In this document: positions 22,978 to 34,900 of the stretch, piece by piece
How the letters are laid out: each line of letters opens with the position of its first letter
Position numbering within the stretch: the first letter of the stretch is position 1
Origin: Prinsepia uniflora
Taxonomy: Eukaryota > Streptophyta > Magnoliopsida > Rosales > Rosaceae
NCBI GenBank assembly: GCA_032719365.1
Contig: CM064871.1
Location: forward strand, 56,387,056 to 56,451,055
Length of the DNA stretch: 64,000 nt
Reading direction: 5' to 3'
Notes under the pieces: generated by a model
Seen by the model: the letters and a program-made list of their open reading frames with translations, nothing else
Told to the model about the DNA's origin: nothing
Database searches by the model: none
Made by a program: the position numbers and the translations under genes

Positions 22978-23611
22978 GTAAGAAAATGCCCAAAAAATTC
23001 AAATTTCGGTTTCGTTAGTTTTTGTTCGATTCTAAGGATTGGGAAACATTTCTGGGGAACCTAGGAGTAGAATAGGATTGATTTCGTGGCTTGGGATGGC
23101 CGGAAACGGCCGTGAACGGCCGGAGAAAATCCGGCCACCATTGATGGCGGATGGAAGCTCGGTTTCGGGTGGTTTTTCTTAGTTGTAGGGATTGGGTTAG
23201 ATAGGAAATGAAGAAATAGGAATTTAGGGATTAAAATGGGACCAAACGGACCCCGAATCGGTCCGAAAACTGAAGAAAAACCGAGATAAACAGTAATGGT
23301 GAACAGTACCCGTGAATAGTAACTGGTTCAGTTTTGAGGTTGATGCCGATGAACAGTGTTTTTAACTTTCTAGGGGCTCGTGAGGGCCCGTGGGCCATAA
23401 TTTGGGAAAGTGTTCAACACGGGAAATCTTCTATCCGATGTAACGAAGATTTTGGGACTGGTCTCGTGTCAATCGGACATCGTTTCGATAGTTTTCGGGG
23501 TGTCGCAAGGTTTAGGGTCGGTTTAAAAATAGTTAAAAGTTCGGAAAAATTACGGGGCTTTGATGGGAGGTTAATTAAGTAGTTATTAACCTTCTATTAA
23601 AATTTGGACAG
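22978..23611 (+). other. Candidate intron 1 of LARD leader
   Basis: Donor-like CCCGTGAG|GTAAGAAAA and acceptor-like AAAATTTGGACAG|GTTTGG enclose 634 bp. Equivalent sites are kept in LTR2, LTR3, LTR4, LTR8 and, with different bases but the same GT...AG logic, in G and D. Prediction only; no transcript data. Confidence 0.4.
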
Positions 23612-23956
23612 GTTTGGGAGTCCCGGTAATGGTGATCGGCTCGGGGAGCCGAATGGCACGCAAATCGAGGCGGCGCTCGGACGGTCTGTGAGTGGACCTT
23701 GTTTTCTAAATTGGTGCATGCATAAATGTTTATTATATGTTTTAAATACTTATTTGTGATGCCATGAGTGCATTTGGATGTGTGGTTACGTATAGGCACG
23801 TATTTCGAGGTTTCGGCCCTATATGGTGCCTATACGGGGCTGTATGTCTTTATTGGTCTAAATGAAATGGTTTTGGATTTCCAAATGGATTATGCATATG
23901 ATTTTATGATGTTGATTTGGATGCTTGTGAATTATATGGTTTTACGTATTTCGAGG

Positions 23957-23982
23957 CGATTTACGTGCTTGCACGTAAATCG
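23957..23982. repeat. Conserved LTR palindrome (12-bp arms)
   Basis: CGATTTACGTGC and its exact complement separated by TT. LTR2, LTR3 and LTR8 match it; LTR5/LTR6 of element B keep it with a small change in the centre, despite wide divergence around it. Confidence 0.9.
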
Positions 23983-24070
23983 AGGTTTTTCGGTTTTACA
24001 CTGATTTTCCATTCTTGTGGTTTTGGATATGATTTCATGAAATGATTTTGGATTTGAAAAGGTAATTCTC

Positions 24071-24334
24071 GGACTTGAGGTCCATATGATTTACGAAATC
24101 GGGCCGGAGGCCCAATTGGTTTACGATTCGGACCGGGGGTCCAGTTTCTATGTGGATTCGGGCCTAGGGCCTAGTTATGTGTTACAAATGGTTTTGATGG
24201 GTCATGACGGTTTATGGGAACCGGCATGAACCTTTGAAATGGATTTACGGGTCATGACGGTTTATGGGAACCGGCATGAACCCATGAAAGGATTTTATGG
24301 TTCATGTCGGCTTATGGGGGCCGGGCATGAATCC
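24071..24334 (+). repeat. Mini-hairpin run and 50-bp hairpin minisatellite (LTR1)
   Basis: Successive stem-loops: GGAC/GTCC (24071), GGGCC/GGCCC (24101), GGACC/GGTCC (24130), GGCC/GGCC (24161), then three copies of a 34-bp hairpin spaced about 50 bp apart at 24199, 24249 and 24299. The third copy has CGGC/GCCG in place of CGGTT/AACCG. LTR4 has five copies of the larger unit. Confidence 0.8.
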
Positions 24335-25137
24335 TTGAAAGGTTTCAAGAATGGTTTCAAAAGGTTTTTCATATTCCATCCTTTATATATGATTGTCTCC
24401 TCCGGGGAGGGTCGTTGGCCTGGGTGGACCCCGGAGTAGTCACGGAGCACTGACTGAGTGGAGTCGCCCCCCAGTTGGGTTCCTTACTCTCAGGATGGGC
24501 ATGGTTCGTTACCTCCAGGGAGGGTCATTGATCTACGGACATTGACCTGGGTGGACCCTAGAGAGACTTAGGTTTGAGACCCCGGTTAGCACACGTGTAG
24601 CTCTATTTTACCGTGACAGGTTTGGATATGAATATATTGGATAAACACGGTTTCAATTGGTTTGGGAAAACTGTGTTTTATGATGATAAATGGATTTGGG
24701 CTGAGATCCCACACATGTTTACTATGTTCTGGTTTTCTGTAAATTGGTTTTGGGCAGGAGCCCGTGTGAACAGTATTTACAGAATTTGGGGCTGAGACCC
24801 TAATTGTGGATGTTTTAACATATATTATTGGATAAATGGTTTTACTATGCATGCATGCTTTTTAGTGGAGGGTATAAATGTCTTTGATGGAAATGTTTTT
24901 ATAAATTCTTTATTTTTGTCCACTCACAGTCTTTCTGTTTTTAATACCCTTCAGGTTGACAACGGATGTGGACTGTAGCAGAGATCGAGATATCACATGC
25001 CTCCTCCGGATCCTGGCGTACTCTGATAGCCCGGGAGGGCAAAGGTCGGAAATATCACTTGTCTGACACTTCGTGTCAGACGGGAGCAGGGTCATCCCGC
25101 ACTAATCCCGGGGGGTTTGGGATGGGTCCTGTCAACG

Positions 25138-25149
25138 TGGTATCAGAGC
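25138..25149 (+). other. Primer-binding site, LARD copy 1
   Basis: TGGTATCAGAGC three bases after the LTR1 end; complementary to initiator tRNA-Met. Confidence 0.93.
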
Positions 25150-27720
25150 GGGGTTGTCTCTATTCGAGCAACCGTGCAGCTTTTGGAGTATGTACGCAAG
25201 TCGAGGATGTGATATCTCAAGGGGCTGCAGTCCGTGGTCAACCTGATTGTTGGGGTGCCGGTACGATAGTTAGTAGGATTGGCATGCCTTGGTTCGGCAT
25301 TTAAGGCCGGGGTTGCCATAGTTCTGTCAAGGTTGACAGTGTGGGACCCTACGGAAGGATTAACGTGTTCGTATTCTGGAGTGTGATTGTGAGACGGTTA
25401 GTTGGGATCGTCTTCACGATGTCGTAGGATCGGTTCCGACGACTGATTCGATGTTGTGACCATTAGATGGTCAGATTATGTTGAGTTAAATGGATTTACT
25501 GTAGTCGGCAGTTGGCAGCCGGATTCGGGGAATCCTTGTTGGCTTGATGGTAGGATTGGATTGACATCTTTACGATGTCAAGACCGCAGGGTCGGTCAGA
25601 GCGTGGATTTTACTGCTTTTCGCAGTTGGGGTTAGCGTGACCATAGGTGTGATCGTGGAACCCTACCTTGGGTGTATGGTTCAGAAATGTGAGTTGACGA
25701 GTGGTGTGACTTTGACGACTATTCGGATTTGGGTTCGTTAGTCGGTCTAGTCATGTCAGCTTGTGTTGGGACTGCACTTCGCAGTCGTGGCTGTACTTAC
25801 CAGTTAAACCTAGTGGGTTGTCGTGCTACTCAGTTGTGGTTTGGCGCAACTAAGGTCATAGGCGACCTAGTAGACGACATTGGTTTAGTCGAGTTACGAA
25901 TGGTTAGAGTTTGGTTGGACAAGGTATCAAGGTTGGTACTTGTCGATGGAATCCCGGAACGGGGATATGGAGTGGTTGGTACGAGCGGTTGATTCCGTTG
26001 GATGCGGAGTTTGTATATCGTGATTCCTGGTAGTTAGGTCTGCACGAGGTTGGGGCAGACGCTACTATCGATGGACGAAGTCGAGTCTTATCAGGTCGAG
26101 TAGACTCAGGTTACCGTGACGATTGTGACGATGGGATTGTCAGTCGTGACGATGATACGGGGTGCGTGAGTAACCCATATGTACGAGCAGTGATTCTGGA
26201 TTCGACTCGGTTACGGCTGAGTGCAATCGCAGAATGAGACGGGGACGTTCAGGGGACGTTTCCTCTTCTCGTATGAGTTGTCAGGGTAACTGTACCCAGA
26301 GGTGTTGGGTACGAAGGAGGCAGAGTTTCTCCTATTCGAGCAAAGGTACGGGATCATCGTTCGGTATGAGCGGAGATCTAGGGTTGTCCGTTTGCACACG
26401 GGGTGCTAATACTGATACTGATGTCTGTGTTCCGATGCTGATACTGACACTAGTGTTGGTGATGGTGACGACGATGAGTCACGAGTCGGGATGTGACCCC
26501 ATCAAGATACGTATATGTTCGGTATCTGTGGTTCGGGAGTGAATCACGGATAGTGACGGACTGGATAGGATCCAGCGGTAGTTGAGGAGTGAGAATCGAG
26601 TATTATCATGACGGATTAGTGACCGGTTGGTCAGACTCGATCTATCGCGGGGTTTAGCGACCAGTTGGTCAGAATTGGTCAGGATTGGTCAGATATGGTG
26701 GTTTGCAGAGATTTGACTGCAGATCACAGCCGGGGGCTGTTGTGACTTTTCAGTCGAGTGGTACATCAAATTAAGATGAATTGACATCCTTTTGGATGTA
26801 CATATACGGTCGTAAATGGGCATGTGTCCATAACCAGTCTAACGGGGACACGTGGTTGATGTCCGAGTATGTTGTTTCCGACGTAGTTGGAACTCCGGAA
26901 TCGCGAGAGGTTGCGAGTGAGGTGACGAGGGGAATGCGGGTTTTCCGCATCGGTAATGAGTATTTCGAAGTCATTTTGGGTGACTTCTCAGGTTCTACCA
27001 TGGTATATGATGGTAGATGATATTGATGATGTAGATGTTGTTGGTTACCACTAGTACATTGGTCGTGTATTGGTTGGTGGACCCGGATTTGTTTTGGGTC
27101 ATCAAGAGGAATCGAGTATATCGAAGTTAGGTGACTGAGATTTCTCATTTTCTACTTGGTGGCAGACGATGTTGGATTACGTGGCGTGGTGAGTGCAGCA
27201 AGTTTTGGTTGCATTCACGTAGGATGAGTTTTGATGGCATCGTGTTGGATCATCTTTGGTTTTCCTAGGTGGAATGACAAGGATCGATACGAGGTAATCA
27301 GTGAGAACCCACAGTCTCGGCGTGACTCGTCGTTGACTGATCTATTTAAGATGTGGGAAATGGTCTAGGACTTTGGTTGGCGTGACGATCCTCGATCGTG
27401 ACGTTTATGGTCGGTTGACGTAGTGATGGATCTGGATCGTGATTTTGATGATCCAGATAGGTGGAGCGTTTATCACTCTTATTTGGATGTTTGAGTTGAG
27501 CATGATGGGACTGAACTTCTTTTCGAAGTGAATTCCATATGGTATATTACTCAAGTGAGTAGTTTTTCGACGTGGTCGGATTTTTGTCAGCCTAGATATG
27601 TCATTATTGGGATTGGCTTCCCTATGAAGTCAATCGATGGTAATGTGGTAATCGGTGGAGCAGGTATCCGATAGGTTTGGATATGGTGCATCTCGGTAGA
27701 CGAGAACAAGATATTTCAGA

Positions 27721-27870
27721 TTTTGGAATCAGATTTCTGGATGACGACTCAGGATTTGATTTTGGAACTTAAAAGAGGATTTCTAGATTTGGGTTTTGGA
27801 ATCGGATTCTGGGTGACGATTCAGGATTTGATTCTGGAGCTTGACAGTGGATTTCCTTTTATGGATTTGG
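27721..27870 (+). repeat. 73-bp tandem duplication in LARD internal region
   Basis: TTTTGGAATC(A/G)GATT... at 27721 is repeated at 27794. The two units differ by several bases. Present in internal 2 and element A, but element B has a single unit (50882), so the duplication arose after the families split. Confidence 0.75.
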
Positions 27871-28813
27871 GTTCGGAATGGTCATACCTAATGCCGGTTT
27901 ACGGAATGATGATTTCGGATTCGAATTTGGACATGATTATGGATATGATTTCTGGGTTTGGATTCGGGATTTCTTACGAAGTTGTGGATTCGAATTCGGA
28001 TTTGGGAATAGATGATGAGTTGGAGTTTCGATTTGTCTTAATGCTGGATTGGACAAATGAACTCCATAATTGAAACGTGATTGACTATGACCTAGGTGGT
28101 TGTAGTCTGATTAATGGGTAGATGTACGTACCTTGTACATTGTTCGAGGTACGATACCGGGCAAACTTGTGGTGTATGGTGATGGTATATAGGTTATACC
28201 CGAGGTATATTGGTGAGCGTATTGGTAGTCGGCTTAGTTCCGATACCATTGGATTAGTCGGGGTCGTGAACTGGACATTGGATACCGTGCATTGGGTCAT
28301 GGTATTTCTGATGGGTCTAGTTACACACAGGTCGAGTGAAATGCTTGTGGTTAGTGTACCCACGAGTGTGTGTCATATCAGTTTGCGACTGACAACTGTC
28401 AAGTGGTGACAGTTTGTCGAAGGTGTCAGCGTGGGTCGATCAGTGAGGTCTGATGACTTCCGGTGGGAGTAGACATCAGGATTGTTGGGTGATTGAGGAA
28501 GGAACCTTCGAGTGTTTGTGTCAGTGACTTGGTAGATTTGACAGGTAGTGTCAATTCAGAGCATATGGCTACTGTCATTCGACGTGGTCGAGTGTAGTCG
28601 ATACGACGTGAGCGTTAGTGGTATGTCTAGTTGCAGACGAGTAAGGATTGTTCTGGTTAGTTGGTGTACGAGCGTGCACGTGTTTTGAGGCCGATTCTAC
28701 TTTCCACCAGATGGATGTGGAATCAGGATAGTTGGAGTTTCGAGAATGAAACTAATTAAGGAGGGAAGAACGGTTAGATTAGGTCGGTTGGAATTTCGAG
28801 GACGAAATTAATT

Positions 28814-28826
28814 AAGGAGGGAAGGT
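28814..28826 (+). other. Polypurine tract before LTR2
   Basis: AAGGAGGGAAGGT immediately before TGTAACGACCC. Confidence 0.88.
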
Positions 28827-31800
28827 TGTAACGACCCGTCCCAAATTCCATGATTAGATTAATGACTAATCACGATTAGTGAGGCTAATTCGTGATTAGT
28901 AGAGAGAAATCGGACGAACGATATGAAATGACCGTTTTGACCTTGGGCGTGGGCAAAACGTTGACTTTTCAATCGGACGGTAAAATGGACTTTGACCGAT
29001 GACCGTGACGTAGTTCGTGACGTCACGAGTTCATAGACAGGTGACACGTTCAATTCCGACATTCGAGGAAGAAGTTATGACGTGCGGAAGTTTAGGGGCA
29101 TTTTGGTAATTTTAGTTAAAAGAGCCAAATAGTTGACTTTTTGACCGGGATGTCCGATGGCCGAGGGCCAAGGACTATTACGTAGATAAGGACGATACGA
29201 ATCCATAGACAGGCGGCACGCTGAAATCGGACTTCGAACGGGAGAGTTATAGGTCACGGAAGTTCGATTTCACTATGCACGTACTTCGAGACGGGGATGA
29301 TTTGGCGAAATCTGATTTGGCAGATATTTTTAGTGGGTCCCATGGATGAGTGACAAGTGTCACTCATCCTATTGGTCAAGACCCCTAATTTGTGGATCTA
29401 AGTAATTAAATAATATTAATTTAATATTTTATAATTAATCCAATTAACTCATTTCTAATCCTAGCCATCCATTCCATCCCTCAATCAATCCACACCACTC
29501 ATCTAATCCTCACTTCTCTTATCAGCCATCAAACTTCATCACTTCATTCTTCTTCATCTTCAAACCCGAACACCATCACCATATTTCTCCATTTTCTTCA
29601 TTTCTTCATTTTCTTCACACACACAACACCACCACAAACCTCCATCAAGTGTGACCGTGTGAGAGTGAGGGCAGGACTGGGATGATGAGGAGGACACGAC
29701 GGCCGGCCATGGGGGCTCACGGCGGCGGCTCACGGCGGGTGAACCCGTGAGGTAAGAAAATGCCCAAAAAATTCAAATTTCGGTTTCGTTAGTTTTTGTT
29801 CGATTCTAAGGATTGGGAAACATTTCTGGGGAACCTAGGAGTAGAATAGGATTGATTTCGTGGCTTGGGATGGCCGGAAACGGCCGTGAACGGCCGGAGA
29901 AAATCCGGCCACCATTGATGGCGGATGGAAGCTCGGTTTCGGGTGGTTTTTCTTAGTTGTAGGGATTGGGTTAGATAGGAAATGAAGAAATAGGAATTTA
30001 GGGATTAAAATGGGACCAAACGGACCCCGAATCGGTCCGAAAACTGAAGAAAAACCGAGATAAACAGTAATGGTGAACAGTACCCGTGAATAGTAACTGG
30101 TTCAGTTTTGAGGTTGATGCCGATGAACAGTGTTTTTAACTTTCTAGGGGCTCGTGAGGGCCCGTGGGCCATAATTTGGGAAAGTGTTCAACACGGGAAA
30201 TCTTCTATCCGATGTAACGAAGATTTTGGGACTGGTCTCGTGTCAATCGGACATCGTTTCGATAGTTTTCGGGGTGTCGCAAGATTTAGGGTCGGTTTAA
30301 AAATAGTTAAAAGTTCGGAAAAATTACGGGACTTTGATGGGAGGTTAATTAAGTAGTTATTAACCTTCTTTTAAAATTTTGACAGGTTTGGGAGTCCCGG
30401 TAATGGTGATCGGCTCGGGGAGCCGAATGGCACGCAAATCGAGGCGGCGGCTCGGACGGTCTGTGAGTGGACCTTGTTTTCTAAATTGGTGCATGCATAA
30501 ATGTTTATTATATGTTTTAAATACTTATTTGTGATGCCATGAGTGCATTTGGATGTGTGGTTACGTATAGGCACGTATTTCGAGGTTTCAGCCCTATATG
30601 GTGCCTATACGGGGCTGTATGTCTTTATTGGTCTAAATGAAATGGTTTTGGATTTCCAAATGGATTATGCATATGATTTTATGATGTTGATTTGGATGCT
30701 TGTGAATTATATGGTTTTACGTATTTCGAGGCGATTTACGTGCTTGCACGTAAATCGAGGTTTTTCGGTTTTACACTGATTTTCCATTCTTGTGGTTTTG
30801 GATATGATTTCATGAAATGATTTTGGATTTGAAAAGGTAATTCTCGGACTTGAGGTCCATATGATTTACGGAATCGGGCCGGAGGCCCAATTGGTTTACT
30901 ATTCGGACCGGGGGTCCAGTTTCTATGTGGATTCGGGCTTAGGGCCTAGTTATGTGTTACAAATGGTTTTGATGGGTCAGGACGGTTTATGGGAACCGGC
31001 ATGAACCTTTGAAATGGATTTACGGGTCATGACGGTTTATGGGAACCGGCATGAACCCATGAAAGGATTTTATGGTTCATGACGGCTTTTGGGGGCCGGG
31101 CATGAATCCTTGAAAGGTTTCAAGAATGGTTTCAAAAGGTTTTTCATATTCCATCCTTTATATATGATTGTCTCCTCCGGGGAGGGTCGTTGGCCTGGGT
31201 GGACCCCGGAGTAGTCACGGAGCACTGACTGAGTGGAGTCGCCCCCCAGTTAGGTTCCTTACTCTCAGGATGGGCATGGTTCGTTACCTCCAGGGAGGGT
31301 CATTGATCTACGGACATTGACCTGGGTGGACCCTAGAGAGACTTAGGTTTGAGACCCCGGTTAGCACACGTGTAGCTCTATTTTATCGTGACAGGTTCTG
31401 GATATGAATATATTGGATAAACACGGTTTCAATTGGTTTGGGAAAACTGTGTTTTATGATGATAAATGGATTTGGGCTGAGATCCCACACATGTTTACTA
31501 TGTTCTGGTTTTCTGTAAATTGGTTTTGGGCAGGAGCCCGTGTGAACAGTATTTACAGAATTTGGGGCTGAGACCCTAATTGTGGATGTTTTAACATATA
31601 TTATTGGATAAATGGTTTTACTACGCATGCATGCTTTTTAGTGGAGGGTATAAATGTCTTTGATGGAAATGTTTTTATAAATTCTTTATTTTTGTCCACT
31701 CACAGTCTTTCTGTTTTTAATACCCTTCAGGTTGACAACGGATGTGGACTGTAGCAGAGATCGAGATATCACATGCCTCCTCCGGATCCTGGCGTACTCT

Positions 31801-31910
31801 GATAGCCCGGGAGGGCAAAGGTCGGAAATATCCCTTGTCTGACACTTCGTGTCAGACGGGAGCAGGGTCATCCCGCACTAATCCCGGGGGGTTTGGGATG
31901 GGTCCTGTCA
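28827..31910 (+). repeat. LARD array LTR2 (shared)
   Basis: 3,084 bp, nearly identical to LTR1 and LTR3. It serves as the 3' LTR of body 1 and the 5' LTR of body 2, since a PPT precedes it and a PBS follows it. A few private changes are visible, such as GACGGTAAAATGG near 28976 where the others read GGCGGTCAAATGG. Confidence 0.93.
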
Positions 31911-31913
31911 ACG

Positions 31914-31925
31914 TGGTATCAGAGC
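31914..31925 (+). other. Primer-binding site, LARD copy 2
   Basis: TGGTATCAGAGC three bases after the LTR2 end. Confidence 0.93.
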
Positions 31926-34900
31926 GGGGTTGTCTCTATTCGAGCAACCGTGCAGCTTTTGGAGTATGTACGCAAGTCGAGGATGTGATATCTCAAGGGG
32001 CTGCAGTCCGTGGTCAACCTGATTGTTGGGGTGCCGGTACGATAGTTAGTAGGATTGGCATGCCTTGGTTCGGCATTTGAGGCCGGGGTTGCCATAGTTC
32101 TGTCAAGGTTGACAGTGTGGGACCCTACGGAAGGATTAACGTGTTCGTATTCTGGAGTGTGATCGTGAGACGGTTAGTTGGGATCGTCTTCACGATGTCG
32201 TAGGATCGGTTCCGACGACTAATTCGATGTTGTGACCATTAGATGGTCAGATTATGTTGAGTTAAATGGATTTACTGTAGTCGGCAGTTGGCAGCCGGAT
32301 TCGGGGAATCCTTGTTGGCTTGATTGTAGGATTGGATTGACATCTTTACGATGTCAAGACCGCGGGGTCGGTCAGAGCGTGGATTTTACTGCTTTTCGCA
32401 GTTGGGGTTAGCGTGACCATAGGTGTGATCGTGGAACCCTACCTTGGGTGTATGGTTCAGAAATGTGAGTTGACGAGTGGTGTGACTTTGACGACTATTC
32501 GGATTTGGGTTCGTTAGTCGGTCTAGTCATGTCAGCTTGTGTTGGGACTGCACTTCGCAGTCGTGGCTGTACTTACTAGTTAAACCTAGTGGGTTGTCGT
32601 GCTACTCAGTTGTGGTTTGGCGCAACTAAGGTCATAGGCGACCTAGTAGACGACATTGGTTTAGTCGAGTTATGGTTAGAGTTTGGTTGGACAAGGTATC
32701 AAGGTTGGTACTTGTCGATGGAATCCCGGAACGGGGATATGGAGTGGTTGGTACGAGCGGTTGATTCCGTTGGATGCGGAGTTTGTATATCGTGATTCCT
32801 GGTAGTGAGGTCTGCACGAGGTTGGGGCAGACGCTACTATCGATGGACGAAGTCGAGTCTTATCAGGTCGAGTAGACTCAGGTTACCGTGACGATTGTGA
32901 CGATGGGATTGTCAGTCGTGACGATGATACGGGGTGCGTGAGTAACCCATATGTACGAGCAGTGATTCTGGATTCGACTCGGTTACGGCTGAGTGCAATC
33001 GCAGAATGAGACGGGGACGTTCAGGGGACGTTTCCTCTTCTCGTATGAGTTGTCAGGGTAACTGTACCCAGAGGTGTTGGGTACGAAGGAGGCAAAGTTT
33101 CTCCTATTCGAGCAAAGGTACGGGATCATCGTTCGGTATGAGCGGAGATCTAGGGTTGTCCGTTTGCACACGGGGTGCTAATACTGATACTGATGTCTGT
33201 GTGCCGATCATGATACTGACACTAGTGTTGGTGATGGTGACGACGATGAGTCACGAGTCGGGATGTGACCCCATCAAGATACGTATATGTTCGGTATCTG
33301 TGGTTCGGGAGTGAATCACGGATAGTGACGGACTGGATAGGATCCAGCGGTAGTTGAGGAGTGAGGATCGAGTATTATCATGACGGATTAGTGACCGGTT
33401 GGTCAGACTCGATCTGTCGCGGGGTTTAGCGACCAGTTGGTCAGAATTGGTCAGGATTGGTCAGATATGGTGGTTTGCAGAGATTTGACTGCAGATCACA
33501 GCCGGGGGCTGTTGTGACTTTTCAGTCGAGTGGTACATCAAATTAGGATGAATTGACATCCTTTTGGATGTACATATACGGTCGTAAATGGGCATGTGTC
33601 CATAACCAGTCTAACGGGGACACGTGGTTGATGTCCGAGTATGTTGTTTCCGACGTAGTTGGAACTTCGGAATCGCGAGAGGTTGCGAGTGAGGTGACGA
33701 GGGGAATGCGGGTTTTCCGCATCGGTAATGAGTATTTCGAAGTCATTTTGGGTGACTTCTCAGGTTCTACCATGGTATATGATGGTAGATGATATTGATG
33801 ATGTAGATGTTGTTGGTTACCACTAGTACATTGGTCGTATATTGGTTGGTGGACCCGGATTTGTTTTGGGTCATCAAGAGGAATCGAGTATATCGAAGTT
33901 AGGTGACTGAGATTTCTCATTTTCTACTTGGTGGCAGACGATGTTGGATTACGTGGCGTGGTGAGTGCAGCAAGTTTTGGTTGCATTCACGTAGGATGAG
34001 TTTTGATGGCATCGTGTTGGATCATCTTTGGTTTTCCTAGGTGGAATGACAAGGATCGATACGAGGTAATCAGTGAGAACCCACAGTCTCGGTGTGACTC
34101 GTCGTTGACTGATCTATTTAAGATGTGGGAAATGGTCTAGGACTTTGGTTGGCGTGACGATCCTCGATCGTGACGTTTATGGTCGGTTGACGTAGTGATG
34201 GATCTGGATCGTGATTTTGATGATCCAGATAGGTGGAGCGTTTATCACTCTTATTTGGATGTTTGAGTTGAGCATGATGGGACTGAACTTCTTTTCGAAG
34301 TGAATTCCATATGGTATATTACTCAAGTGAGTAGTTTTTCGACGTGGTCGGATTTTTGTCAGCCTAGATATGTCGATATTGGGATTGGCTTCCCTATGAA
34401 GTTAATCGATGGTAATGTGGTAATCGGTGGAGCAGGTATCCGATAGGTTTGGATATGGTGCATCTCGGTAGACGAGAACAAGATATTTCAGATTTTGGAA
34501 TCAGATTTCTGGATGACGACTCAGGATTTGATTTTGGAACTTAAAAGAGGATTTCTAGATTTGGGTTTTGGAATCGGATTCTGGGTGACGATTCAGGATT
34601 TGATTCTGGAGCTTGACAGTGGATTTCCTTTTATGGATTTGGGTTCGGAATGGTCATACCTAATGCCGGTTTACGGAATGATGATTTCGGATTCGAATTT
34701 GGACATGATTATGGATATGATTTCTGGGTTTGGATTCGGGATTTCTTACGAAGTTGTGGATTCGGATTCGGATTTGGGAATAGATGATGAGTTGGAGTTT
34801 CGATTTGTCTTAATGCTGGATTGGACAAATGAACTCCATAATTGAAACGTGATTGACTATGACCTAGGTGGTTGTAGTCTGATTAATGGGTAGATGTACG

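Larger units (their letters stand above)
23688..24929 (+). other. Candidate intron 2 bracketed by 12-bp inverted repeat
   Basis: Donor-like CT|GTGAGTGGAC (23686-23697) and acceptor-like TTTTTGTCCACTCACAG (ending 24929) are perfect 12-bp complements. The intervening 1.24 kb holds the hairpin run. The pair is found in every full LARD LTR here. A second acceptor-like site, ACCCTTCAG|G, follows at 24954. Confidence 0.4.
22053..25134 (+). repeat. LARD array LTR1
   Basis: 3,082 bp from TGTAACGACCCGTCCC to GGGTCCTGTCA. Landmarks in order: TTGAC (W-box) cluster 22163-22372; palindrome at 22571-22594; A/T-rich TATA-like zone near 22655; CT-rich leader 22680-22860; donor-like GAG|GTAAG at 22978; acceptor-like GGACAG|G at 23611; CTGTGAGTGGAC (23686) and its complement (24918); palindrome 23957-23982; mini-hairpin run 24071-24334; paired CTCCGGGG/CCCCGGAG hairpins. 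No long frame. Confidence 0.93.
25135..28826 (+). mobile_element. LARD internal region 1 (noncoding)
   Basis: 3,692 bp with no frame above about 125 codons and no gag, protease, RT, RNase H or integrase motif in any frame. Conserved boxes are shared with B, A, C and D, for example GATGTGATATCTC after the PBS, TCAAGACCGCAGGGTCGG near 25580, GCATTCACGTAGGATG near 27210 and GATCTGGATCGTGA near 27430. A triplet-like GATACTGATGCTGAT tract near 26400-26480 varies in length between families. Conservation without coding is the hallmark of LARDs. Confidence 0.88.

Noticed and set aside
25138..25149. tRNA-like sequence (TGGTATCAGAGC) as a tRNA gene
   Set aside because: Only 12 bases match the tRNA 3' end; position next to the LTR identifies a primer-binding site.
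26234..26542. Arg/Ser/Cys-rich 102-codon frame that could be a gag zinc knuckle
   Set aside because: No CX2CX4HX4C spacing; the frame is not kept in A, B or C.
27723..28073. 116-codon frame, repeated at 34495-34845
   Set aside because: Identical only because the array is young; the equivalent in element A is stopped and in B shifted, so it is not a conserved LARD protein.
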